A stretch of DNA of 64,000 nucleotides from Oreohelix idahoensis (taxonomy: Eukaryota > Mollusca > Gastropoda > Stylommatophora > Oreohelicidae): positions 62,001-126,000 of the forward strand of contig JAMPIV010003417.1 in NCBI GenBank assembly GCA_024509875.1, written 5' to 3'. Both the position numbers and the translations under genes were made by a program. Below the pieces are notes generated by a model that was given only the letters and a program-made list of their open reading frames with translations, did not search any database and was not told where the DNA came from. Every line of letters starts with the position of its first letter. Positions within the stretch are counted from its first letter, which is position 1. This document shows, one piece after another, positions 1 through 11,305 of the stretch.

Positions 1-350
1 AACCACATCTATTTCTCTTATAAAGTTGGTTGTCAGTCTGAGACTTCTGTCATGGCTCTTTTATAACTACATCTATTTCTCTTATAAAGTTGGTTGTCAG
101 TCTGAGACTTCTGTCATGGCTCTTTTATAACTACATCTATTTCTCTTATAAAGTTGGTTGTCAGTCTGAGACTTCTGTCATGGCTCTTTTATAACTACAT
201 CTATTTCTCTTATAAAGTTGGTTGTCAGTCTGAGACTTCTGTCATGGCTCTTTTATAACTACATCTATTTCTCTTATAAAGTTGGTTGTCAGTCTGAGAC
301 TTCTGTCATGGCTCTTTTATAACTACATCTATTTCTCTTATGAAGTTGGT
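1..350. repeat. 64-bp tandem repeat (about 5.4 copies)
   Basis: A 64-base unit containing 'atctatttctcttataaag' recurs at 7, 71, 135, 199, 263 and 327. Copies are almost identical until the last, which diverges after about 340. The array runs off the left edge, so its full length is unknown. An open frame across 282-632 arises from the repeat and its flank and shows no recognisable protein. Confidence 0.95.
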
Positions 351-640
351 TTGTTTGTCTGCAGTGTCTATCATCACCTCAATTTCTCCCTCAGTGGGGT
401 TGGTGAAAACTGCCATCAGTCTGCTCCTCTAGCGGATTGGACATCCTTAGAGGACATGTTTGACTGTTATCTTGTCTTCCCTACATGTAAACATGCCTGT
501 GTCTCTCATTTTAAATCACAAAGAGAAACAAAGACCTCATCATTTAAACCAGATTGCTACAGAAACAACCACTGCATGGGTGGCCTGAGGCTCCTTAAGA
601 TGTGTGACAGTCATGTGAGTGAAAATATGTGAGTGAAAGT
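351..640. other. unassigned flank
   Basis: No repeat, coding signature or RNA gene is recognised here. Confidence 0.5.
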
Positions 641-1234
641 ACAAACACATTTACATATTTAGGAGGCATAGTAACACCAGATAGCAAAACAAGCAAAGAT
701 TATCAGTAGCCAAATGAATAAAGCCAGAACAACCTTCACCAACCTAAACAACATCTGGAAATCCTCCCAGCACAGTACAAACACTAAATTAAAAATATAT
801 GAGAGCTGCATAATTTCTGTATGATGCAGAATGCTGGAGAGTAACAGAAAAGGAAATGTCTAAAAAATGTCCTCTTTCCACACAACCTGCCTAAGGAAAA
901 TTCTTTGAATTTTCTGGCCGAACACCATCACCAGCCAAAAACTGTTAACTCAGAGCCATCATCATCATGAGTAGACACTGGAATTGGGTTGACCATATCC
1001 ACAGAAGAGACCCTGACAGCATCACCAGAACTCCCATGCTATAGACTCCAGAAGGAAAGCGAAAGCAAGGACGGCCAAAAGCTCCACCTGGTGGAGAACT
1101 GTGGAGACAGAGATGCTAAGCATGAACCAGAGCTGGGACACCACATGAAGGATGGCTGTTGACCGAGCAAAGTGGAGACAGTTTGTTGCTGCCCTACAAA
1201 ATGCCACTAGATGTGATGGTCACTGATTGCTGTG
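640..1234 (+). mobile_element. 5'-truncated RTE-like LINE, 3' end
   Basis: Broken frames encode the C-terminal tail of a LINE endonuclease-reverse transcriptase: a YLGG-type block near 655, a GKRKQGRPK-like basic block near 1055-1085, and a terminal block ending about 1215 (...DRAKWRQFVAALQ-like). Frameshifts and stops make it dead. The LTR element at 1235-15444 is inserted in its 3' end. The trailing caaggaccaaggaaggaagg sequence resumes after 15449. Confidence 0.75.
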
Positions 1235-2342
1235 TGTTGGGTTCTTTTGTGATTGTAGTTGATAGTAACGATATGCTAGTGGTAGATGTATCAATGACTA
1301 GCTTAGACACGCGAATGGTTTCAATGAAAAGTTGTCAAAAGGTTATTCAATCAAATTCCAACGAGTGGTAGGCAATTGGCCAATTCATGACTAGAATCAA
1401 CTCGTTGTTAAAAGTTATTCAGGTTTATTGACGAATGACAAACGGCAATCAACGACACGATCAAGACAAACGATGAGAGCATCATAATTATAGTTACTGT
1501 TGATAATAAAACATTCCTGTAGATTTCTTTATCAATCAAGTCCTTTCTATCCAAGTGACTAGGATTTCCTAACAGTTGTCATTTGAAATACATTACGGTC
1601 ATGTCCGTTAACCTTGTTCCAAGGACGTCTGTAACAGTAAACGGATTCATGCTCATGGATGACGCTTCCATATAATACTTGTTTAAATCCCAGACTTTCT
1701 CCTTACAATAATCTATACAGTTTGATATAATCCATAAAAGTTCTACACGAAAATACAATCAGGTTAGCGACTTCAGTTGACTAACCTCTCCTACAAAATA
1801 TGCCACGACCTTGGCATAGGCATTACAAAAATATCCGATATTCAAGATATGATCAAATAGTTATCCTTTACTCGTAGGACTTCCCACTACGAAATATTTA
1901 CAGTGAAGTAAAGATCTCAACTGTTCCATTCTAGGAATCCAATAACATATGGATTCCCGCTAGAATCCAGTGATGATCATCTGTTCCACTTTATTCATAG
2001 ACGTATTAATATACATGAAGGTTCAAACGAAACTTACGTATTGAACTGCATGTTGGCTTCATCCTGAAGACTTAACAAAATCCTTCAGAACAATTCTTCC
2101 ATCGAATTGTTCAGAATCAAAATAATAACATACGGGCAGAGAGAGAGTCCATCTTGCCCTTACCACAGCTGACGTCATAATCCTCCCAACTAGGTTACCC
2201 GTGCGCAAAGAGCAACTCATACTCTGCATTGTGCACGTCGGTGCGTGAATAAAACGTACGCACAAATAATATAACTATCTCAAGACTGGTGCGTACATTG
2301 GCAGGACCGAAGACTACCCCCTTAGGTAAAACGTACGCAACA
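1235..2342 (-). repeat. element 1 3' LTR
   Basis: 1108 bp, with termini TGTT...AACA. It matches 14338-15444 except for about four substitutions and one single-base indel. In element sense (minus strand) it is the downstream LTR, preceded by a short purine tract at 2343-2350. Confidence 0.95.
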
Positions 2343-2350
2343 GCTCCCTT
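2343..2350 (-). promoter_or_regulatory. candidate polypurine tract, element 1
   Basis: On the minus strand the bases immediately before the 3' LTR read AAGGGAGC, the expected place and composition for the plus-strand primer. It is short. Confidence 0.6.
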
Positions 2351-2363
2351 ATCACCGGCCCTT

Positions 2364-2392
2364 AAAAAAAATTAATTCTATTAATTTTTTTT
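2364..2392. other. A/T-arm hairpin next to the polypurine tract
   Basis: Perfect inverted repeat: A8TTAAT, a 3-nt loop, then ATTAAT7 (13-bp arms). It begins 21 nt inside the LTR boundary. Element 2 has the equivalent hairpin (36148-36172) at the same 21-nt distance, so it is likely a retained cis element rather than random A/T sequence. Confidence 0.7.
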
Positions 2393-3318
2393 TAAAACTA
2401 AGTACCCAAGAGAGGTGAGTCAAAACTACATCGACGTCTATGTGCATAAATTATATTCATAAAGTTATACAATATTATGAAAAAGAATATGAAAATGGAA
2501 ATCAATATAACTGAATGAAAGTATGCATTAAAGCACACATCCACAATCGACCTACTTTGGAACGATGTGGTAAACTACGAAGTAAAAGAAAGTTGAAAAT
2601 GAAAACCAAAAAAATGATAAAAACATTCAACTAAATTTACAACTCAAACATGTGATTTCAAATGAAAATGAATAGCAACGATGATGATAATAAATGACAA
2701 GAGAATCAAAAAATGAAAATGAAAGATGCAAAATGCAGCAAAGCATAATTAATCACGTTTTAAGAAGCAACACCCGTAATGTTTCTAACATTATGACGGT
2801 GGACTAGTTATCTAAACGTGAGAGATAATGTATAATGAGAAGTAAATATAAGTATAAAGAGACACTTACAACTATTCAAGTTAATTAATGTGTACTCTAC
2901 AAGTAATTAAGTGGCTTAATTGATTTCATCTAATTAAGATAGTTCTTAATTACAAACAAATAACTAATTACTAATTTATTTAAGTAATTGCAATTTTACT
3001 CAGTGTTACTGTTCCATTAACACTAGTTAGTAATCGACTAGAATATGTTCTTAATGTTCCATGCAAGATGCAAAGATATTCTTGAATACAGTATGTAGTG
3101 TAATATGTTCCATAGAATAATGAATGTCTATGTGTCACTATGAACAGTGTTTCCGTACTAATAAAATGTTACTACACACGAAGTTACGTTATAATCCAAA
3201 AGTAAGTATATCCAGGAATTTTTTGCTGGTACGAATAATTCAGTTCCATACAGAGCACGTATAGAAGTTCAAAAATTGATAATGTACTCAGTTCCTCTTA
3301 TTATATTTGATTGATTAT
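2393..3318 (-). other. element 1 3' untranslated region
   Basis: A/T-rich non-coding sequence between the RNase H stop and the polypurine tract. A block at 2521-2576 (gtatgcatta... to ...gatgtggtaaa) is clearly alignable with 36284-36337 in element 2. The rest is poorly conserved. No env-like frame is seen. Confidence 0.7.
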
Positions 3319-4324
3319 CTATGAGGACGTTTCAACATCCGGAAGTGGTTTAGGTTCGACCAGTTCGCTTGGACATCTTGACAGACAGTCCGCAAACACA
3401 TTTTTCACTCCAGGAATCGCTCGAATTTCATAGCTATATGGCTGAAGAGCAATAGCGTATCTGGTTGACTTTGATGATTTAACGTCCTTAGTGTTCAGTG
3501 CTGTGAGAGCCTTTTGGTCTGTCTCCACTACAAAGTGGGAGCCCAGTAAGTAACGTTCCAATTTTGTGATTGACCAAACTAACGCGAGCAACTCCTTGTC
3601 CAGAACGGAGTATTTCATTTCGCTCGCCATCAGTTTTCTCGAAACATACATGACTGGAAATAAGGTGCCCGTATATTCCTGCATCAAAACTGCAGCAATG
3701 GCGTAAGAAGATGCGTCACTACGAAGAATAAAAATAAGATCTTTGTTAGGCAACTTCAAAAATGGCGCATTTGAAAAAAAACTTTTTATATAATCTAACG
3801 CAATTTGGTGTTCGTTAGTCCACTGGATTATGTTAGCTGTCCCTTTTCTCAGTAAAGAAGAAAAAGGTGCAGTTAAAGTAGACAAATGAGGGATGAATTT
3901 AGAATAGAACTGTATTAGTCCTAAAAGAGAACTAACTTGTTTTTTTGTCTTAGGTGCTGAGATGTTTAAGATTTTCGAGACATTACTGTCTTCTGTATAC
4001 ATTAAACCCCGACATATACGATGACCCAAAAAGGAGATGTCATGAAAACCGACAAATGCCTGAGAAGGTTTCGCTGTTAAGTTATAATCCCGTAGAGTAG
4101 AAAGTAAAGCTTTTAATCCCTGAATGTGTTCATCCCAAGAGTTACTGAAAAGACAGATGTCATCTATGTAAGTAATGACATCGGGACGATGAGACAGTAC
4201 GCGGCGCATCATGCGTACAAAGGTAGCTGGCGCATTCATTAATCCGAATGGCATAAAATTCCATTGGAAAAGTCCCCGTGGCGTCGAGAAAGCGGTGAAT
4301 GGCTTTGCTTTAGGTGTGAGTGGC
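3319..4324 (-). pseudogene. element 1 reverse transcriptase (3' part) and RNase H
   Basis: Open from 4254 to 3319 (311 codons), with the RT frame continuing upstream to the LINE insertion at 4324. RT fingers/palm: MPFGLMNAPATF at the start and catalytic YIDD near 4165. The RT connection block LLGLIQFYSKFIP is near 3900. RNase H begins around FILRSDASS (about 3725), with the acidic residue in VLDKELLALVW (about 3600) and ETDQKAL (about 3525). RT copies the element RNA and RNase H removes the template strand. The first part of RT lies at 9264-9503, separated by the inserted LINE, so no intact polymerase is made from this copy. Confidence 0.93.
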
Positions 4325-5397
4325 TCTCCACATGTAAGCCTACCTTGCCGTGGTTGGAGAGCTTGAGCGCCTCAATGATCCCGGGAGCTATGCCGGCGGG
4401 AGTTTTACTCCTGGCAGGGTCACCCAAGCCGGACAGGTCCTGGGTGAGGGGCCAGACTAAATGGGCTGAGGAGTGGGTGGAACCCTATAGGTGTAGATGC
4501 AGAACCCACCGGCGAGTGGTACATGCTCTGGTCTGCACCAATCCACCCCCACTTCATGGGTTAAATGCTTTCTTGCCTCATTCTTCACTGTTTGTCGTCT
4601 ATCACGCCCATGGCGACCGTTGCCTCAATTGGCTGTGTGTGGTGTACCCGGAAACGGGGCCTCCCAGTACTGAGGCAAAGTTAAGTCCCCGATGTCACTT
4701 ATCGGTGCAGAATTGAGAGAGATGGCTGAGCATCACAATCCCTCCTGTGTTGCAGCATGATGAGAACCCAGCATTGCACACTGAGCTTGGGGGGATCACT
4801 TGGGCACCAGACTTAATACTGGCTCTTGACTGGATGGCCGCATGCAGGAGATTTCTACAATGGAGGGTTGGCAGGTGGTGGGTATCGGGAAGTGGCTCTG
4901 TGCAGGACGTGAGGATTCCTTGGGAGAGCCCCGAACCAGAGCACAGCATTGTGCAAGCTCTGCATAGTTGGAGAGCCCCCTGGATGACGGGGAATGCACA
5001 GTGTGCTACCCCACCTATCCCCAACTGCTAACTTAGAACCAGAAGTGGGGTCCTCTGTATGCGTGCCAGGCCAGGATAAAATGCCTGGGAAAGAGACTGG
5101 AGCTCAGAACTCCCTAACTCAAAGTTGCAGGATGGCAGAAAAGCCACGGGAAAGACAGGGCTATTTTGAAGATAACGCAACCATATTTTCACCATACGAG
5201 CTCGGACGCCGCCTCGGTAAACAAGGTCCGCGCAGAGCAGTGACACCCCCAGGCTGCTTGCGAATAGTCTACTACTGGGAACATAAACAGATTAGGGATG
5301 AGCCCACTCTCCCGTTGAACAGGTGCTAAAGTCGTAGATACTGGGCCAGAAGGCGCACCGGAAACCACAGTATCATGCAACTCGCTTTTTTTTTTCT
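4325..5397 (+). other. 5' region of the nested LINE
   Basis: Several overlapping short frames but no recognised domain. Roughly 4765-5150 is related to 61040-61475, a second, diverged copy of the same 5' region. The repeated occurrence marks it as part of the element rather than host DNA. It may hold an internal promoter, as is usual for LINEs. That role is inferred. Confidence 0.7.
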
Positions 5398-7047
5398 ATG
5401 GAGAGTACACCGTCAAATAAATCTCGTTCTGGTGCTCGCCCTGTGGAGCTCCACCAGGCAGGTGCAGTGCCGGGCTCTGAGCCTCGACAGAGCCCACCCT
5501 CAGCTACTGGAGGACCCTCTAGACCGTCTTGTGGAGTCAACAGACGGCGGAGGAGAACTACTGACCAAAACAAAACAGAAAAAGAGAAACCCAGAGTGCC
5601 ACTTGTCATGATGCACTGGAATGCAGAGGGAGTGAACAGCAAGCAGGCTGGATACAGCAAAAAGACAGAGCTGGAAAACATCTTGTATGAGAAGCAAGTC
5701 AGTGTTTGCTGTATCCAAGAGACTCACTTGAAAGCAGATCAAACCTTTAAAATAAGGGGATATCAATGCTTCAGATCCGACAGACAAGATAGACGAAAAG
5801 GAGGAGTACTTACTCTTGTAAGGAATAACATTCCTGCACACGAAAGGAAAACCTTCATGGATGGAGCAGAATATCAGCTGCTGCAGATAAAGGTAGACAA
5901 GATGGAAATAGAACTCCTGAACTATTACTGTCCGAACAACAAACCCCTGAGTCTCAGCTCTATACAGGTACCAGCCACCAACTTTATAGCAGTTGGAGAC
6001 TTTAATAGCCACTCCCAGAGCTGGGGCTATAACCATCTGGATCACAGAGGTGAAGAGGTTGAAACTTGGCAAGATGATCACTCCCTAATCCTAGTCAATA
6101 ATGCCACAGATACTCCTACCTTCTACTCCAGAGGATGGCACACAACCTCAACACCAGATCTTGCCTTCTCCACACCAGATATAGCTGGATCTATTAGTAG
6201 AGAAGTAGGAGACCAACTAGGGGGAAGCGACCATCGCCCAATCTTTCTTACTGTCCAGAGTGCAACTCTCAGTACAGGCCCAGCCATTACAAGATGGAAC
6301 TACAAAAAAGCCAACTGGGGTTTATTCAGGCATCAGGTGAACACGCTGCTGTCTACCCTCAAGGTACAGAACAGAGACATTAATGAAGTGGTAAAAGACT
6401 TCAACAGATGCATACTACAAGCTGCAAAAGAAACCATTCCCAAAGGATGCCGGCGTAACTACATACCATACTGGTCCAGCACACTCCAAGAACGTCAGGA
6501 AGCTATGGACAAGGCTAGAAAGGACGCAGAGTCTCAGCCTTCACTTGAAACTCACAACAAATGGAAAAAGGCTGTAGCAGAGTTTCAGAGAACAAAGCTA
6601 GAAGAAAAGCGGAAAAGCTGGAGAACTAAAACGGCATCGCTGAACCTTGAGAAAGACGGCAGGAAACTTTGGAGATTAGTCAAGTCTCTAAATGAAGAGC
6701 ATTCCTCACCAAGGCAGACTATCACATTGGATGAAGGTGGCAAACTTTTCAGAGGAAAACAAGCTGCAGACTTGTTTGCTAGAAGATACAGTTCAGAAAG
6801 CAACTTACCCATTAACATAGACCATCAGAGAGAGATAAGAAAAGAAATACTGGCAACCATGGGACAGACAGATACTCCTGCCCCAATGAGGGAACCCATC
6901 ACACTAGGAGAACTACAGAAGGCTATTTCCAAGCTTAAGTTTCAAAAGTCACCCGGCCCAGACAAAATCAGCAACGAAATGCTAGTAAATCTGAGCTCAG
7001 CAGCAAAGACAAAACTGCTTGAGATATTCAAAACCACAGCTGGTTGA
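5398..7047 (+). pseudogene. nested LINE: endonuclease and start of RT
   Basis: A 549-codon frame. A Ser/Pro/Arg-rich head (residues 1-70) is followed by an apurinic-type endonuclease (about 72-300): MHWNAEGVNSK at the start, CCIQETHLKADQ (catalytic E), FIAVGDFNSHSQ (D and N) and GGSDHRPIFL (SDH motif). A linker leads to the RT start (KSPGPDKISNEML, about 525). The frame stops at 7045 because of a frameshift; RT continues in another frame from about 7044. The endonuclease would nick target DNA to prime reverse transcription. All its main motifs look intact. Confidence 0.92.
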
Positions 7048-7955
7048 AAGGAACGGTACCCCAAGTATGGAGAGAAGCCATCACAATACCCATACTAAAG
7101 AAAGGGAAATGTAAGACCGAGGCTGCAAGTTACCGGCCAATCAGTCTCACAAGCTGTGTTGGGAAGACTATGGAGCGAATAGTCAACCACAGATTGAAAT
7201 GGTATTTAGAGTCTGAGCAGATCCTGGTGCCGGAACAAGCTGGATTTAGAGAATGCTACAGTATAGAAGACCAAGTTACTTACTTGTCTCAAGCAATAGA
7301 AGATGCCTTCCAGGAGAAGAAAAAGGTCCTAACGATCTGGGTCGACTTCAAGCAGGCCTTTGACAAGGTGTGGAAAGATGGCCTCATTGCAAAACTTAGG
7401 AGAAGTGGAATCCAAGGCAACATGATGAAATGGATCCAGTCATACTTGCATAACAGGAGAACTAGAGTCACTCTTGACGGTCTGCAGAGCAGAAAAGTGT
7501 TGCTCCATCAGGGGGTACCTCAAGGAGGAGTAATTTCCCCAACACTCTTCCTTGTTTACATCAATGACCTGGTGAAAGATCTCCCTGCAGGAGTTAAAGC
7601 TGCCTTATATGCAGATGACCTAGTACTCTGGTGCGCTGATGAAAATGTCACCACAGCAAATTATAGAATGCAGCGGGCAGCAGACATGCTAGTGTCATGG
7701 GCAGAGAAATGGCTTATCACAATAAACACAGACAAAACCTCCACAACACTGTTCTCCCTCGCCCCCAAGGACAAATCAGCTAACATACACCTAGGGACAA
7801 CCGTGATCAAGGAAGAAAGCTACCCCACCTATCTTGGGGTGACATTTGACCAAAGGCTTACATGGAATAAGCATATTGAAAAATGCAGAAGGAAAGGCCC
7901 GAAGACGACTAGGCATACTCAGAAAATTAGCAGGTACCAACTGGGGAGCAAATGA
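7044..7955 (+). pseudogene. nested LINE: reverse transcriptase core
   Basis: Encodes the RT palm: SYRPISLTSCVGKTMER, AGFRECYSIEDQ, DFKQAFDKVW, GVPQGGVISPTLF, catalytic YADD at 7608-7619 and TYLGVTFD. It is the continuation of the frame ending at 7047, and loses frame again near 7890. RT motif order and spacing are normal for a LINE. The piece is non-functional alone because it is cut off from endonuclease and RNase H by frameshifts. Confidence 0.92.
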
Positions 7956-8685
7956 ACGAAATCTAAAGAAGATTTATAATGGAGTAATAAGACCACACTT
8001 AGAGTTTAGCTCAGCAGCATGGTCATCAGCTGCTAACTCACATCTGCAGTCTTTGGACAAGGTGCAAAATCAAGCTCTCAGGCTCATTACAGGAGCCATG
8101 AAAACTACACCAATAACAGAGATGCAGAAGGTTGCTGGATTACAGACATTGTCCCATAGAAGAGACACAAAAACCATGATCCAGATGGAAAAGTACAACA
8201 GTATGCCAATGCACCCAATGAAGGCAAGACTAGATGATCTGGCATTGGGACGTCTAAAGCGTAGCAGCTTTGTGCATCGGGGGAAAAGACTTATAAGACA
8301 GCATCAAGAAGACCTATCCATGAAGACAACACCACTGAAGCCCACCCTATACCCTGTACCATGGGAGCAGGCCAGCAGTGCCCTCCAAATTAATACAACA
8401 GTCAGTGGTCTCACAAGTGGATGTGAGTATAATGATCTGCAAAAACGAACTGCTACATTGAGTATGATCCAAGAAAGCTATCCCGATCAATCATGGATAC
8501 ATGCCTATACAGATGGATCAGCAACTAATGCTGTTAGGAATGGAGGTGCCGGTATCTTTATCTCATATCCTGACAACCACTATGAGACTAGGCACATTCC
8601 CACTGGTAAATTCTGTTCCAACTATACAGCTGAGGTTCAAGCTCTAGAGCAAGCTGCAAATATGATTTATACACACCAACTCTGA
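7889..8685 (+). pseudogene. nested LINE: RT thumb and RNase H start
   Basis: In frame with a start codon at 7846, but family-like sequence begins near 7889 (RRRLGILRKLAGTNWG). It covers the RT C-terminal domain (PHLEFSSAAW, VQNQALRLITGAMKTTP) and the first RNase H strands (IHAYTDGSATNAVRNGGAG, catalytic D; YTAEVQALEQA, catalytic E). It stops after MIYTHQL because of a frameshift. RNase H continues in another frame from 8678 (VVILTDALSVLQAL; WVPSHCGVPGNEKADKLA). RNase H inside the LINE protein is typical of the I/Ingi branch. Confidence 0.9.
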
Positions 8686-9198
8686 CTGCCACCAGGTAGT
8701 CATCCTCACAGATGCACTGTCTGTCCTGCAAGCTCTCAAGGGTGGTAAACTCCCGCATCTGAGAAATGAACTAAACAAGGTAGCTGCCAAAAAGAGAACC
8801 ATACTTCAGTGGGTACCATCTCATTGTGGTGTACCCGGAAATGAAAAGGCAGATAAACTTGCAAAAAAAGGGAGGAGAATGTGAACAAGAAGATAATGAA
8901 GTCACATACTTTGAGAAAAAGAGAGCTATCCAGACTATCAGAAGAGAACAGAACCAACCCAAAGACGACTATCACACTCTCGACCGGCAGGGACAGACAA
9001 CTATTTTTTCGACTCAGGACAGGGCATAACAAACTGAATAAACACATGCACAAGCTACGATTGTCTGCTTCACCACTGTGCACATGTGGATTAAACGAAC
9101 AAACTGCTGAGCATGACTGTCTACAGAAAGACTGTCCACTAAACTCAAAGTATGACCATTTAAAGAGGAACTTCAAACAACAGTCGAATTCATCATGA
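8678..9198 (+). pseudogene. nested LINE: RNase H end and C-terminal domain
   Basis: Three short frame segments give the end of RNase H, then a C-terminal block RTGHNKLNKHMHKL with a CxC...H...C pattern (SPLCTCGLNEQTAEHDCLQ) at about 9015-9125. This tail follows RNase H in many I/Ingi-type LINEs. A related tail occurs on the opposite strand at 24826-25330. At least two frameshifts fall here. Confidence 0.85.
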
Positions 9199-9263
9199 GA
9201 ACTCGTCTGACGGTGTAATCATCAAAGATGCGATCGCAAGAAGAAGAAGAAGGTGTGAGTGGC

Positions 9264-9503
9264 ACTTGCCAATAACCCTTTGAAAGGTCAAATTTCGAAA
9301 AAAATGTAGCATGGGATAATTTCTCCAATAAGTCATCTAAGAGAGTGAGGTTAAAGGTTCCACATCAAAAACTTTGTAACTTTGTTTAATTTCCTGTAAT
9401 CTACGCAAAGACGAATATTGTTGTCTTTCTTTCTAATAATCACCATAGAAGAAGAGTATGGTGATGAAGATGGTTCAATTATATTTAATTGAAGCATCTC
9501 ATC
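9264..9503 (-). pseudogene. element 1 reverse transcriptase, 5' part
   Basis: Continues the RT entry (RPYPIPLHFRDKVDKE at the end of the upstream frame) across an in-frame stop at about 9500. It then gives IIEPSSSPYSS, VIIRKKD, LCVDYRKLN and, after a frameshift, FDLSKGYWQVPL. This is the normal Ty3/gypsy RT N-terminus. The LINE cuts it at 9263/4324. Confidence 0.88.
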
Positions 9504-10970
9504 CTATTCCTTATCAACCTTATCACGAAAGTGTAAAGGGATAGGATATGGGCGAACTCGAATAGGCGTATCGTCAGTCAGAATAATGTCATGTTGGATG
9601 ACTGACGTATGACCTGGGATGTCAGTGAGGACATCCTCATACGAGTGTAGAATATTAGAGACTTGCTGACGTTGATCAGCCGAAAGAGTAGATGAAATAG
9701 TAACATCATTCCAATTCTCAGTGGAATGAAGTGGCACAACTGGTATTGGCAGTTGTACATCGAAAGAAGATTCTTCTTCTTGGATGACTGACAAACTAGA
9801 ATAGTGTTGAATAGGAGGTGTAGGATCGTCAGTTGCTTGGAATACTGACTGTAGATAATCAGGACGTGAGTAATACTCCTTCAACATGTTAATGTGGAAG
9901 GTTTTATGTTTACCATTTACATCAACGATGTAGTCAACATCGGATATTCTTGAGATGATCCTGAAAGGACCTCTCCAAGTAATTAATAGACGATTGTTAT
10001 GAGTGGGGAGTAAGACAAAAGCTTCGTCACCAGGAATAAGCTGGCGAAGACGTCTATACTTGTTTGCAAATAGACGAGCTTTTTCTTTGGCTTGTTCGGA
10101 TGATGCAGTAGCTAGTCTACAAGCATCTATGATTCTCTTTCTCAGAGAGATCACATACTCATAAGAGGATTGAGTTTCCTCTTCAATATTCTCTTCAACC
10201 AATAAGTTGTGGATTAACGACATCGGGCCACGTGGTTGCATGCCAAAAACAAGCTGGAACGGAGAAAACCCCGTGGCTTGATTTTGCACCTCGCGATACG
10301 CGAAGAGAGCGGCGGGTAGGACCCGATCCCAATCCTGAGGGTGATCTTGGGTCATCTTACCCAACAACTGCTTGAGTGTCCTATTTTGACGCTTAATTAA
10401 CCCATTGGACATCGCATGGTAAATTGAACTAAGTGATCTGTCTATACCTAATGTCTTCATAACTTGAGACATGGATTCAGAAATGAACTGAACCCCATTT
10501 TCCGATAAGATCTTCCGTGGAAAACCAATGCGTGAGAAGATCAACATTAACGCCTCTGCTACACTGGCAGATGAGGTGTTCTTCAGAGGGATGGCCTCAG
10601 GCCAACGAGTGCACATATCAATGCAAGTAAGAATATGCGTATGCCCTCTGGCGGATGGAAGCATCGGACCAATAATGTCGATAGCCATTTTATCAAATGG
10701 TCTAATCGGGATGTCCGCAGCTTGAATAGGAGCCGCATGAAATGGGCCCCGTACTTTAACTTCCTGACATATCAAACATGAACGACAATAGAGAGTAATA
10801 TCTCTATGAACGCCCGGCCAGTAGAATGCAGAAAGCACTCTGGATTTGGTACGTGAAAAACCCATATGGCCCGCGCATTGCGAGTTATGAGCATGTCGCA
10901 ATATTCGCGATCTCATAGAAGATGGGACTAGAATCTGAGAACATAAGGATGAATCCTTTTCCCGTATCAA
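9504..10970 (-). pseudogene. element 1 integrase, followed by RT entry
   Basis: A 488-codon frame. HHCC zinc-binding module: H28, H35, C65, C68. Catalytic core: D98 in MAIDIIG is kept, but the second acid is E157 (SEN in place of SDN) and the third position, 36 residues on, is K193 (NGLIKRQN in place of the usual E). C-terminal domain includes ANKYRRLRQLIPGDEAFVLLP and a chromo-free tail with ITWRGPF. From about residue 375 the frame continues into a linker and the start of reverse transcriptase. So integrase precedes RT within one polyprotein. The two changed acids predict an inactive integrase in this copy. Confidence 0.93.
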
Positions 10971-11007
10971 TCTAACTAAAATCCCATTTTTAAGAATAAA
11001 GTCATGT

Positions 11008-11286
11008 CTAGATTTTGCAAGTTTGTTGCTTGTATTCTTTTTTGTTCACATACTGAAAAAATTTTTTTAATGAATCATCATTCTTTTGTAAAGTTGCAAA
11101 CGACTCCCGTGAAATAGGAGCATCATCATCACAAGTGGTATGAACTGTAGGTTCATATGGTGTATCATGCGACATAATAGTAGCTTGAGCTCTAGTCACT
11201 ACTGCATTTGCAGCCTGAAAATGTCGCTCTTCCCATGCAGCAATTTGCTGTGGTGTACACTCTGTTATACCATGTATACGACCCAA
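11008..11286 (-). pseudogene. element 1 protease-integrase linker
   Basis: 92 codons with SRESFATLQKNDDSLKKFF, resembling the short segment that commonly precedes the integrase zinc module in Ty3/gypsy proteins. It lies between protease and integrase in a different frame from both, indicating frameshifts. Function of the segment is not known. Confidence 0.6.
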
Positions 11287-11305
11287 TATGACATCACAAA
11301 TTGGA

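Larger units (their letters stand above)
4325..9250 (+). mobile_element. RNase H-bearing non-LTR retrotransposon (I/Ingi-like), nested
   Basis: A 4.9-kb LINE inserted in element 1's RT. The 13-base target duplication aggtgtgagtggc is present at 4312-4324 and 9251-9263. The 3' end is an aagaagaagaag tail, the kind of short-repeat tail used instead of poly(A). It has a 1.07-kb 5' region, then endonuclease, reverse transcriptase, RNase H and a C-terminal Cys/His domain in one damaged frame series. No separate ORF1 is recognised. Retention of a long 5' region suggests it is close to full length. Confidence 0.92.

Noticed and set aside
282..632. 116-codon open frame at the left edge
   Set aside because: Begins in the 64-bp tandem repeat and shows no domain or codon pattern of a gene.
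4264..5380. Several overlapping frames that might be a LINE ORF1
   Set aside because: No zinc knuckle or other ORF1 feature, and the frames overlap on both strands. Kept only as LINE 5' region.
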